From: Pelomicrobium methylotrophicum
GTDB taxonomy: Bacteria; Pseudomonadota; Gammaproteobacteria; Burkholderiales; UBA6910
Reading direction: 5' to 3'
NCBI RefSeq assembly: GCF_008014345.1
Contig: NZ_VPFL01000019.1
Coordinates: 1-64,000, forward strand
Length of the DNA: 64,000 bases
Below the pieces are notes generated by a model. The model had not been told where the DNA came from and ran no database searches. It saw only the letters and a list, made by a program, of their open reading frames with translations. Below, piece by piece: positions 1 through 9,288 of this stretch (the stretch's first letter is position 1; the number at the start of each line of letters is the position of its first letter). A program made the position numbers and the translations under genes.

Positions 1-175
1 CCAGAAACTGGCCGACTGGCTGGTGTTCTACAACACCCAGCGCCCCCACCATCGCCTGGGGCAACGAACGCCCCTACAATTCCTCCTCCAACATCAACCC
101 GAGTGCCAAAGGTGGTGGACGCATACAGGGACTTATCAAGGAACCGAAAAAGAGGATAAAATTACAGCCGCATAG
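1..175 (+). mobile_element. IS481-like transposase, C-terminal tail only (runs off the left edge)
   Basis: The frame is open from base 2 to a TAG at 173-175 and encodes 57 residues. These contain the end of a DDE integrase core (FYNTQRPHHRLGQRTP) followed by a Cys/Trp-rich tail, the typical C-terminus of IS481/IS3-type transposases (rve_3 region). The catalytic residues lie outside the window, so I cannot say whether the gene is intact. It points toward the polyketide synthase gene and ends only about 75 bases before it. The IS may therefore have displaced or replaced the natural promoter of the capsule operon. I could not identify a terminal inverted repeat in 176-248. Confidence 0.7.
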
Positions 176-248
176 GTAGCAACTTGCCGCAGGGAAAGGT
201 CTAAGCACTCGCGAGCCATAACCCATTGCAGCCCTGGCCAGCCTGACG

Positions 249-3200
249 GTGCTGGCTGTGGCAGCAGCCCGGGCGAATGGCGGAATGTACACGACAGGCG
301 TAGGGGGGCGGTTGGCGGCGTCCGAAAAAAAGAGCCCGGTTGCCATTGTAGGAATGGCGTTCCGGCTTCCTGGTGACCTCAACGACGAAGAGACTCTCTG
401 GCAGGCGCTGTCCGAGGGCCGGGATATGGTCGGCCGGATCGGTGCAGAGCGCTGGGCCGTCGAGGAATTGGAGCACCCCAGAAGGTCCGAGCCGGGCCGC
501 AGCGTGACATTTTCTGCCGGTGTGCTTTCGCGCATCGACGAATTCGATGCGGCCTTCTTCGGCATTTCGCCCCGGGAGGCGGCATTCCTGGACCCGCAGC
601 AGCGGCTGTTGCTGGAGCTGGCTTGGGAGGCCTTGGAAAACGCCGGCCAGGTACCCTCTCAACTGGCGGGCAGCCGCACGGCGGTTTACGTCGGAATATC
701 CAGCACGGACTATGGCCTGCGCGGGCTGGGTGACCTTTCCGTGATCTCGGCTCATTCGATGACCGGCAATACGCTCAGCATTGCGGCCAACCGGCTATCG
801 TACGTGTTCGATCTGCGCGGCCCTTCGGTGGCAGTGGATACCGCATGTTCCTCCTCTTTGGTCGCCCTGCATCACGCCTGCAGCTGCCTAGCCCGAGGGG
901 AGGCGACGGCAGCACTCGTGGGAGGGGTCAATCTCCTGCTGCATCCTTACGCCTTCATCGGATTCACGAAAGCATCCATGTTGTCGGCTGCGGGCCGTTG
1001 CCGAGTGTTCGATGCGAACGCGGACGGCTACGTGCGGGCTGAAGGAGGGGCGGTGCTGTTTCTCAAGCCTTTGGCTCGCGCCCTCGCCGATGGAGACCCA
1101 GTCCAGGCGGTCATCCTTGCCAGCGGCGTGAATGCAGATGGAGGTCGAAAGACAGGCATCACCATCCCCAGCCGCGAAGGACAGGTCGAACTCATGCGTG
1201 CCGTCCTGGAGCGGTCGGGATTGTCGCCGGCAGAAGTGGATTACATCGAAGCGCACGGTACGGGCACGGCGGTGGGGGACCCCATCGAGGCAGCAGCCAT
1301 TGGTTCGGTCTATGGCCGATGCCGTCCGAAGGGGCAACCGCTGCCGGTCGGTTCCATCAAGACCAATCTCGGCCATCTGGAATCGGCTTCCGGCATGGCG
1401 GGCCTGGTCAAGGCCGTGCTCGTATTGAAAAACCGTGCCTTGCCGCCTGCGCTGCACCTGGAGTCACCCAACCCCAGGATCGATTTCTCCAGCCTCAACC
1501 TGGAAGTCGTCACGCAATATCGGAAGCTGACCAAGCCCAATCGCAGGCCTTTGGTGGTGGGCGTGAATTCCTTTGGTTTTGGCGGCGCTAATGCCCACGT
1601 GTTGTTGCAGGAGCACCGGCCGAAACGCAGGGCCCGCCCTGTCCCACGGGGCCCTTACCCCCCCCCCCTTCCCCCGTTATTTCTATCGGCGCGCGGGCCT
1701 GCAGCCTTACGTGAATTAGCGGGCCGCTATGCCTCCCTGTTGAGGGGAAAAGCGGCGGAAGATTTCTATGACATCGCCTATGCTGCCGCTTTCCGCCGCG
1801 AACGGCTCGAAACGCGCTTAGCCCTCAAGGTCTCCACGGTCGAGGAGGCCGTCGAAAAACTTGCGAAGTATGCGCAAGGCGAGCCCGTCGATCAGGTGCT
1901 CGTTGAAAACGGACTCCAGAAATCGGCTGGCATCGCGTTTGTTTATTCGGGCAATGGCGCCCAATGGCTGGGCATGGGGCGGCGGCTCCTGGCCGAATCT
2001 TCGCGTTTCGCCCACCTCATCTCCGATCTCGATACCGCCATACAGCCCGTGGCGGGCTTTTCGATTCTCGCCGAGCTGAATGCAGACGAGGCGAGTTCGC
2101 GGCTCGACGACACCACGATAGCCCAGCCCACGCTTTTCGCCATCCAGGTTGCCCTGACCGCTTGGCTTCGCGAGCAGGGCGTCGAACCCACAGCGGTCGC
2201 CGGACACAGCGTAGGCGAAGTGGCTGCCGCATGGGCGGCGGGGGCGCTGGATTTGGACCAGGCGATCCGGGTCATCGTTTCCCGAAGCCGAGCCCAGGGG
2301 CTGACACGCGGGACAGGCCGCATGGCGGCCGTGGGCCTGTCGGAAGCGGCCATGAAAGAAGTCTTGGCCAAGCTGGGCGGCGATGTGGAAATCGCCGGCA
2401 TCAATAGCCCCGGCAATGTCACCGTTTCAGGGGCATGGGCAGACCTGGAACGCGTGCGCCGCCACCTTGAGCCCAAGGGCGTTTTCTTTCGCCTGCTCGA
2501 CCTCGACTACGCCTTCCACAGCGGGAAGATGGACCCTGTCCAAGGACGGCTTGCGGAATGCCTAGCTGCTCTGACGCCAAGGGCGGCCGAAGCAGCGCTC
2601 TTCGTCTCGTCGGTCACCGGCGATGTGCTCGAGGGCACGGCCTTGGGATGCGATTACTGGTGGCGCAATGTCCGTCAGCCGGTGCGCTTCGCGCAAGCCG
2701 TCGGAAAGCTCATCGACTTGGGCTGTCGCGTGTTCATCGAGATCGGCCCGCATGCGATTCTGCAACGCTACATCGGCGAATGCCTGGAAGCCGCGGGTGT
2801 CGTCGGCCGGGTCCTGCTCACCTTACGCCGCAATGATGATGGCATTGTGCGCCTCGAAGAGACGGCTTTGCGCACGCACCTGCTCGCCAAGGGGCGGCTG
2901 GATGTCTATTTCCCCGAGCGCGGCCGACCTGTTCGCTTGCCCAACTACCCCTGGCAGCGGGAGCGGCACTGGCATCCGCGAACGAGCGAGGACTATGCCC
3001 TGATCGAACGCCGCCGTGTGCATCCTTTGCTCGGTTGGCGGCTCAAGGAAATGGATGCCGCCTGGGAGAATACCCTTGACCCAGTCACGCTTCCCTGGCT
3101 CGCCGATCACAAGGTAGGCGGGGCGGTCGTCCTGCCGGGGGCGGCGTACGCGGAAATGGCGCTTGCCGCCGCACGCGAGTGGTTCGGTGGCGGGCATTTC

Positions 3201-6200
3201 GCGCTGGAAGAGCTGAACATTCTGGGCCCCGTGGTATTCGACGGCGAGCATGGATATACACTGCGCTTCGGAATCTCTCCCCACGACGGCAGTTTTCAGA
3301 TCCGCAGCCGCCAGCGCCTGAGCGAAGACGAATGGGCGTTGAATGCGGTCGGCCGCCTGCTGCGAACGACAAGTATCCTCACCGCGAACCGAATCGAAGA
3401 TGTTCCCTGCGACGCACCCGCGATCGACCGGGAAACCCATTACCGGCTCGCCTCCGCAGTCGGCCTCGACTACGGACCGACTTTCCAGGGCCTTGAAAGT
3501 GTTCGCGTTCGGGGAGAGGTCCTCGAAGCGACCCTCGCGCTGCCACAGGCTTGCCAGGAGGACGCGCGCTATCTTCTCCATCCGGCGGTTCTGGATACCT
3601 GCTTCCAATCGCTGGTCGATTTCTTTCGCGCCGACATCGAGGCGGGGCAGGGTGTTCCTCTCCTGCCCGTAAAGCTCGGACGGCTCGACTACTATCGCAA
3701 AGCGCCGGTGTCCCGCGTCAAAGCGCGGCTCGTTCGCCGTGGCCCCCGTTCATTGTTGGCGGATTTCGCGCTCGAAGAGGCCGACGGTCAGATCGTCGCT
3801 ACCGTTTCCGGTTGCCGTTTCCGCGTCGCGCCGATCCTCCGCCGGGAGCGTAGCCAGCCGATCTGCTGGCGTACCGAACCCTGGCTGCAGCCGCATCCGG
3901 CGGAGCAGCGATCCACCCAACTTCCGGCAACCGCCGATCTTGCCAAAGGACTGCGTGATTGGTTTGCCGGCGAGGAGACAAGGCTTTCCCGGGCCGCCTA
4001 TTTCAGGGAGATGCTCCCCTTGTTCGAGGCGCTCGCGGTTTCCTTTGCCTACGGGGGTTTTCAGGCGCTTTTCGCCAACCGGGCGGACTGGCTGCAACGG
4101 GCCCTTGCTGAACCGGCCAGCGTGGACGCCCGGGTGAGGCCGTTTTTTCTCTGGCTCGCAGGGGTTCTGCAGCAGGAAGGCCTGCTCGTGGTGCAGGACG
4201 GCGCATGGCGCTTGGAACAAAGCAGCATTCCCCCCGCCGAGGCCATCTGGCAAAGCCTCTTGCGTGATCACCCCGCGTGTCTGCCCGAATTGGTGCCGAT
4301 CGGCCGCATTGGCCGTCATCTGCCCACGCTGTTGACCGGGGAAATGGACGTTGACGTTTTCATGGAGAGCCTTTGCAGGAGCCCCATGGGCGAAAGACGT
4401 CCTGACGATGCGCCGGCCTATCTTGGCACCCGGCTTGCCATCCGGAACATCCTGCGCGGTCTTTCGGAAAGCTGGCCCGCGCACCGACGGCTACGCATCC
4501 TGGAAGTGACCGACGGCATGAGCGAACTGCCCCGCAGCCTCGCGGGAAGGCTCTCCGAGGATCGGCTCGATTATGTCCTTGCACAGCCCATCGAGGCAAC
4601 GCGCAGCCAGCTACGTGCCGAATATCAGGATTTCCCCTGGATCCACGTTGCCGATTTTTCGGAAGAGGAGTTCAGGCTCACCGCCGAAGCACCTTTGCCT
4701 GAGTTGTTCGATGTCGTCATCCTGCGTCATTGGCTGCACCGCACTCCCAATCCCCATGCGGCGCTCGCCGCGATGCGGCGCAAACTGGCCGTCGGTGGTT
4801 TGCTGCTGATCGCCGAAAGACACCCGGACTTGAGCGCCGTGATGGTGAGCGGGCTCGACTCAAGGGGATGGTATCCGGATACGGATGGCCGCCCGATTCC
4901 CCGACTCCTGCCACCGCAGGCATGGAAGCGTGCGCTGGCCGAACAGACGTTCGATGAAGTCGAAATCTTCACCGAACCGGCGGCGAATGGACTCTCGGAG
5001 GGAAGCTACCTCCTGCTCGCCAAACGGCCGATGGAAAACGTCGTGTCGTCTGAACCCACACCGGCGACATGGCTGTTGCTGGCCGATGATGCCTCGACCC
5101 CCTTTGCCAGTCGTCTGCGGCAACGCCTGGAATCGCTGGGGCAGCGCGTAGCCGTGGAGCTCGCCGGCGCAGAATTCGACCTGACGAAACCGGAGACCGC
5201 CTCCCGCGCTTTGGCCGCCGCCCGCGGGCGACTGGGCGGTCTCGATCATGTCGTCATGCTGCCGCGATGGAGCATCCCCGATGATAGCCCAAGCCTCGGG
5301 CTCGATTCCGCTTGCGGGGGGCTTCTGCATCTGGTCCAGGCCGTGACGGCGCTCGATGCCGGCCATCCCCGCCTATGGCTACTGACCGCTGGCGGCGCCT
5401 TGGCCGGGGAGGTCCCTTTGCGCCGTCAGATCGATCCGCTGCAGGCATCGATTTGGGGGTTTGGCCGCGTGGTCATGAACGAATACCCGGCGCTTCGGTG
5501 CACCCTGATCGACCTCGGCTGCGATCCGAATGATCCCAGGACGCTGGAGCGCCTTGCGAACGAATTCTTGGCTCCGGATGGCGAGTCCGAGATCGTGCTT
5601 TCTGACCAGGGGCGCTACGGTTTGCGCGTGAAGCAGGCGGACCTCGCACCGCCATCCGTCACGGCGGCAGACACGACGCGCTACCGCCTCGATTTCCCCG
5701 TGCCGGGGCAACTGCGCAATCTCGTCTGGCTGCCGGATGGCGAGCGGGCTTTGAAAGACGACGAGATCGAAGTGCGACCCTGCGCGGTCGGGCTCAACTT
5801 CCGCGACGTGATGTACCTCATGGGGCTTTTGCCCGATGAGGCCGTCGAGAACGGCTTTGCCGGCGCCAGCCTCGGCCTGGAGTTCTCGGGCGTGGTCACG
5901 CGCGTCGGGGCGCGCGTGCGCGAATACGCGCCGGGCGATGCCGTCATGGGATTCGGACCAGCCTGCTTCGCCAGCCACGTCATCACCCGCGCCAACGCCG
6001 TCGCATTCAAACCGGAGGCGTGGACGTTCGAGGCGGCGGCCACTGTGCCCGCGGTATTTTTTACCGCCTATTACGCGCTCAAACACCTGGCCGACCTGCA
6101 ACCGGGCGAGCGCATCCTGATCCACGGCGCGGCAGGCGGCATCGGCATCGCGGCGATCCAGTTGGCACGCCATCTGGGGGCGGAAATCTTCGCTACGGCA

Positions 6201-7943
6201 GGCAGCGAGGAAAAGCGAGATTTCGTGCGTCTGTTGGGCGCCGATCACGTCTTCGACTCGCGCAGCCTCGATTTTGCCGACGACATCCTCGCCGCGACGA
6301 ACGGCGAGGGCGTGGACGTGGTGCTCAACTCCCTGGCAGGGGAGGCCATGCGCAGGAGCCTCGCCGTGCTCAAGCCCTTTGGCCGTTTCCTGGAACTGGG
6401 CAAGCGCGATTTTTTCGAAAACACACCCATCGGGCTTCGACCTTTCAAGGACAACATCAGTTACTTCGGGATCGACACCGACCAGCTTCTCACTGGCCGG
6501 CCTGCTTTGGCTGCCAGGCTCTTTCGGGAGTTGATCGCCTTGTTCCGGCAGGGCGTGCTTTTTCCCTTGCCCTACCGAGTGTTTGGCGCCAACCGGGTGG
6601 AGGAGGCTTTCCGCTTCATGCAGCAGGCCCGCCACATCGGCAAAGTGGTCGTATCCCTGTCCGAGGCGCCATCGGCCATCGAACGCCCGCGGGGCGTCGC
6701 GCCGGCCGCGACATTTGAAAAAGACAGCACTTGGCTGATCACGGGTGGATTGTCCGGATTCGGTCTCGAAACCGCGCGCTGGCTGGCGAGTCGCGGTGTG
6801 GGCAACCTCGTCCTGCTTGGTCGGCGCGGCAGCGCCACCCCTGGGGCGGCAGAGGCGATCGCCGCGCTCGAACGCCAAGGGGCAAAGGTCCTGGCGCTCG
6901 CCTGCGACATCACCGATGCCGGGGCGCTCGCTGCCATCCTGGAGCGGGTGCGCAGGGAGCTTCCGCCCCTCAAAGGGATCGTGCATGCGGCGATGGTCAT
7001 CGATGATGCCCTCATCGCGAATCTCGACGCGTCGCGCCTGCAAGCCGTGCTGCGCCCGAAAATGCTGGGCGCCTGGAACCTGCACCAGCTCACGCTGGAC
7101 ATTCCCCTTGACCATTTCGTGCTCTATTCGTCGATTGCCACCTACATCGGCAATCCGGGCCAGGCCAACTATGTGGCCGCCAACGCCGGTCTCGAGGGGC
7201 TCGCTTTGCTGCGGCGCAGCCTGGGCCTTACGGCCACCTGCATCGGCTGGGGACCCATTGGCGATGCCGGTTATCTCACGCGCAATCAGGCGGTGAAGGA
7301 CAGCCTCACCCACCGTCTCGGCCGGGCGCCGCTCTCCGCCGCCGAGGCGCTGGCACAGCTCGGGCATTTGCTCGCTCATGATGCCGGTCCTTGCGCTGTG
7401 GCCCATGTCGACTGGTCGGCGCTTTCCCGCCTGCTGCCATCCGCTTGGAGCGCGCGGTTTGCCGTGCTGAACCGCCAACTGAAGGATGCAGGCCCTGCCG
7501 TCGCCGATACCGATTTCCGCGCCCTCATTGCTGGTAAATCACCGCAGGAGGTCAAGGCCCTGGTGCGCGATGTCGTCATCCGCGAGCTCGCGCAGATCCT
7601 GAGCATCAGCCCGGAGCGCATCGAGCCTGAACGGTCGCTGTACGACCTCGGGATGGATTCGCTGATGGCGGTAGAACTTGCCTTGGCGCTGGAACAACGC
7701 TTGAGCATCCAGCTGCCGACCATGATGCTGAACGAGGCCCCCGCAGTGGAGCGCGTCGTCCAGCGCATCGTCGACAAACTCATGGACGGCGAAACCGAGC
7801 CAGCATCGCCGGGCGATGCGCTCGCGACGGTGGCCGAGACCCTGGCCGCACAACACGGCGAAATTGCGGATCGGGACGAAATCGAGCAGGTGGTGAATGA
7901 TGCCCAAGTCCTCTCGAAGCAGGGCGTGAGCTTGATGCCATGA
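249..7943 (+). CDS. Single-module highly reducing type I polyketide synthase (RkpA/WcbR-like), KS-AT-DH-(pseudo)MT-ER-KR-ACP
   Basis: This 2564-residue iterative synthase should build a fully reduced acyl chain. Domains in order: ketosynthase about 29-455 with catalytic Cys200 (DTACSSS), His336 (EAHGTGT) and His376 (NLGH); acyltransferase about 570-890 with Ser654 (GHSVGE) and His757; dehydratase about 920-1215 with His954 (HxxxGxxxxP) and Asp1116; a methyltransferase-like fold about 1300-1640 whose SAM motif is degraded; enoylreductase about 1795-2110 (NADPH loop near 1959); ketoreductase about 2158-2340 with Tyr2308; and an acyl carrier domain with phosphopantetheine Ser2471. There is no thioesterase. 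Release is presumably done by the next gene, whose ATG overlaps this stop. The GTG start at 249 is uncertain. ATG 285 is equally possible and leaves the KS intact. Family knowledge: Sinorhizobium RkpA and Burkholderia WcbR are capsule-locus synthases. Confidence 0.9.
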   Translation: MLAVAAARANGGMYTTGVGGRLAASEKKSPVAIVGMAFRLPGDLNDEETLWQALSEGRDMVGRIGAERWAVEELEHPRRSEPGRSVTFSAGVLSRIDEFDAAFFGISPREAAFLDPQQRLLLELAWEALENAGQVPSQLAGSRTAVYVGISSTDYGLRGLGDLSVISAHSMTGNTLSIAANRLSYVFDLRGPSVAVDTACSSSLVALHHACSCLARGEATAALVGGVNLLLHPYAFIGFTKASMLSAAGRCRVFDANADGYVRAEGGAVLFLKPLARALADGDPVQAVILASGVNADGGRKTGITIPSREGQVELMRAVLERSGLSPAEVDYIEAHGTGTAVGDPIEAAAIGSVYGRCRPKGQPLPVGSIKTNLGHLESASGMAGLVKAVLVLKNRALPPALHLESPNPRIDFSSLNLEVVTQYRKLTKPNRRPLVVGVNSFGFGGANAHVLLQEHRPKRRARPVPRGPYPPPLPPLFLSARGPAALRELAGRYASLLRGKAAEDFYDIAYAAAFRRERLETRLALKVSTVEEAVEKLAKYAQGEPVDQVLVENGLQKSAGIAFVYSGNGAQWLGMGRRLLAESSRFAHLISDLDTAIQPVAGFSILAELNADEASSRLDDTTIAQPTLFAIQVALTAWLREQGVEPTAVAGHSVGEVAAAWAAGALDLDQAIRVIVSRSRAQGLTRGTGRMAAVGLSEAAMKEVLAKLGGDVEIAGINSPGNVTVSGAWADLERVRRHLEPKGVFFRLLDLDYAFHSGKMDPVQGRLAECLAALTPRAAEAALFVSSVTGDVLEGTALGCDYWWRNVRQPVRFAQAVGKLIDLGCRVFIEIGPHAILQRYIGECLEAAGVVGRVLLTLRRNDDGIVRLEETALRTHLLAKGRLDVYFPERGRPVRLPNYPWQRERHWHPRTSEDYALIERRRVHPLLGWRLKEMDAAWENTLDPVTLPWLADHKVGGAVVLPGAAYAEMALAAAREWFGGGHFALEELNILGPVVFDGEHGYTLRFGISPHDGSFQIRSRQRLSEDEWALNAVGRLLRTTSILTANRIEDVPCDAPAIDRETHYRLASAVGLDYGPTFQGLESVRVRGEVLEATLALPQACQEDARYLLHPAVLDTCFQSLVDFFRADIEAGQGVPLLPVKLGRLDYYRKAPVSRVKARLVRRGPRSLLADFALEEADGQIVATVSGCRFRVAPILRRERSQPICWRTEPWLQPHPAEQRSTQLPATADLAKGLRDWFAGEETRLSRAAYFREMLPLFEALAVSFAYGGFQALFANRADWLQRALAEPASVDARVRPFFLWLAGVLQQEGLLVVQDGAWRLEQSSIPPAEAIWQSLLRDHPACLPELVPIGRIGRHLPTLLTGEMDVDVFMESLCRSPMGERRPDDAPAYLGTRLAIRNILRGLSESWPAHRRLRILEVTDGMSELPRSLAGRLSEDRLDYVLAQPIEATRSQLRAEYQDFPWIHVADFSEEEFRLTAEAPLPELFDVVILRHWLHRTPNPHAALAAMRRKLAVGGLLLIAERHPDLSAVMVSGLDSRGWYPDTDGRPIPRLLPPQAWKRALAEQTFDEVEIFTEPAANGLSEGSYLLLAKRPMENVVSSEPTPATWLLLADDASTPFASRLRQRLESLGQRVAVELAGAEFDLTKPETASRALAAARGRLGGLDHVVMLPRWSIPDDSPSLGLDSACGGLLHLVQAVTALDAGHPRLWLLTAGGALAGEVPLRRQIDPLQASIWGFGRVVMNEYPALRCTLIDLGCDPNDPRTLERLANEFLAPDGESEIVLSDQGRYGLRVKQADLAPPSVTAADTTRYRLDFPVPGQLRNLVWLPDGERALKDDEIEVRPCAVGLNFRDVMYLMGLLPDEAVENGFAGASLGLEFSGVVTRVGARVREYAPGDAVMGFGPACFASHVITRANAVAFKPEAWTFEAAATVPAVFFTAYYALKHLADLQPGERILIHGAAGGIGIAAIQLARHLGAEIFATAGSEEKRDFVRLLGADHVFDSRSLDFADDILAATNGEGVDVVLNSLAGEAMRRSLAVLKPFGRFLELGKRDFFENTPIGLRPFKDNISYFGIDTDQLLTGRPALAARLFRELIALFRQGVLFPLPYRVFGANRVEEAFRFMQQARHIGKVVVSLSEAPSAIERPRGVAPAATFEKDSTWLITGGLSGFGLETARWLASRGVGNLVLLGRRGSATPGAAEAIAALERQGAKVLALACDITDAGALAAILERVRRELPPLKGIVHAAMVIDDALIANLDASRLQAVLRPKMLGAWNLHQLTLDIPLDHFVLYSSIATYIGNPGQANYVAANAGLEGLALLRRSLGLTATCIGWGPIGDAGYLTRNQAVKDSLTHRLGRAPLSAAEALAQLGHLLAHDAGPCAVAHVDWSALSRLLPSAWSARFAVLNRQLKDAGPAVADTDFRALIAGKSPQEVKALVRDVVIRELAQILSISPERIEPERSLYDLGMDSLMAVELALALEQRLSIQLPTMMLNEAPAVERVVQRIVDKLMDGETEPASPGDALATVAETLAAQHGEIADRDEIEQVVNDAQVLSKQGVSLMP

Positions 7944-9268
7944 GTCACGGTGATATTGGCCGGATTGCCAAAGCACAACTGATCCAGCGTTTTCTCAGCA
8001 GGAAAACCGCGGTGAACGAGGGTGTTCCGCCCATCAGCCCTCCGACACAGACAACCGGTCATGGCGGCATCCCCGAGGCGTTCTGCCGTTTCGACCGACA
8101 CCCAGGCTATGAAAAAATGCTGGTGCCCAAAGCCGCCGCCGACCGCTTGGGGCTGGCCAATCCCTTCTTCAAGGTGCACGAAGGCGTGGCCGGCGCCACG
8201 ACGGTGATCGAAGGCCGTACCCTGATCAATTTCTCCAGCTACAACTATTTGGGGTTGGCCGGCCATCCTGCGGTCAACAAGGCGGCGCGGGATGCCATCG
8301 ACCGCTACGGCACCTCCGCTTCGGCGAGCCGCCTGGTGGCGGGCGAGCGCCCCATCCAGCGGGAGCTGGAGGAAGCCCTCGCGGAACTCTACGAGGTCGA
8401 AGACTGCATCGTCTTCGTGAGCGGTCATGCCACCAACGTGACGACCCTCGGCTACCTCTTTGGTCCCAAAGACCTCATCATCCATGACAGTCTGATTCAT
8501 AACAGCGTGCTGGAGGGCGCGAAGCTCTCCGGCGCCGCCCGGCGCTCCTTCCCGCACAACGATGCCTATGCACTCGATCGAATCCTCATGGAGATTCGCA
8601 CCCAGTTCGAGCGCGTGCTGATCGTCGTCGAAGGGCTCTACAGCATGGATGGCGATATTCCCGATCTCCCTGCGCTGATCGACATCAAGCGTCGTCACAA
8701 GGCCTTCCTCATGGTGGACGAGGCCCATTCTCTCGGTGTGCTGGGCGCATCGGGCCGTGGCCTGCGCGAGCACTACGGCGTGGCGGGCAGAGACGTCGAC
8801 ATCTGGATGGGGACGCTTTCCAAGACCCTGGCTGGCTGTGGGGGCTTCATCGCGGGTGAACGGGCCCTGGTGGAACATCTTAAATATGCCGCGCCGGGGT
8901 TCGTCTACAGTGTCGGCATGTCCCCGCCGCTGGCGGCGGCCTCCCTCGCCGCGCTACGGCTCATGCGCAAGGAGGCCGATCGGGTCGCCCGGCTGCGGGA
9001 TCGGGCGCAGTTGTTGTTGCAACTGGCCAAAGCGGCCGGCGTCGACACCGGCTATTCGCAGGGCTACGCCATCGTCCCGGCCATCGTCGGCTCCTCGCTC
9101 AAGGCGGTGAAACTCTCGAACACCCTGTTCGAGCGCGGCATCAACGTCCAGCCCATCGTCTACCCCGCGGTGGAGGAACGGGCGGCGCGGCTGAGGTTTT
9201 TCGTGAGCGCCTTGCATACCGAAGCGCAGATCAGAACTTGTATAGATGCACTCGCGGGGTTGTCGTAA
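7940..9268 (+). CDS. Alpha-oxoamine synthase, AONS/serine-palmitoyltransferase-like (RkpG/WcbT-like)
   Basis: A 442-residue PLP enzyme of fold type I. Lys295 (TLSKTLAG) is the expected Schiff-base lysine, preceded by VDEAHSLGVLG and VEGLYSMDGD, all hallmarks of 8-amino-7-oxononanoate and 2-amino-3-ketobutyrate synthases. The N-terminus carries about 55 extra residues before the core. Such enzymes condense an acyl thioester with an amino acid and lose CO2. Directly behind a polyketide synthase that lacks a thioesterase, the natural inference is that this enzyme releases the chain as an alpha-amino ketone, as Fum8 does in fumonisin synthesis. The ATG overlaps the synthase stop (ATGA), so the two are translationally coupled. 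There is no other biotin gene nearby, which argues against BioF. Confidence 0.88.
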   Translation: MSHGDIGRIAKAQLIQRFLSRKTAVNEGVPPISPPTQTTGHGGIPEAFCRFDRHPGYEKMLVPKAAADRLGLANPFFKVHEGVAGATTVIEGRTLINFSSYNYLGLAGHPAVNKAARDAIDRYGTSASASRLVAGERPIQRELEEALAELYEVEDCIVFVSGHATNVTTLGYLFGPKDLIIHDSLIHNSVLEGAKLSGAARRSFPHNDAYALDRILMEIRTQFERVLIVVEGLYSMDGDIPDLPALIDIKRRHKAFLMVDEAHSLGVLGASGRGLREHYGVAGRDVDIWMGTLSKTLAGCGGFIAGERALVEHLKYAAPGFVYSVGMSPPLAAASLAALRLMRKEADRVARLRDRAQLLLQLAKAAGVDTGYSQGYAIVPAIVGSSLKAVKLSNTLFERGINVQPIVYPAVEERAARLRFFVSALHTEAQIRTCIDALAGLS

Positions 9269-9288
9269 GTGACTAAGGGAGAAACAAC

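Noticed and set aside
5379-7478. A 699-codon open frame on the minus strand inside the polyketide synthase
   Set aside because: It mirrors high-GC codon bias of the real gene, has no ribosome site and no recognisable domain.
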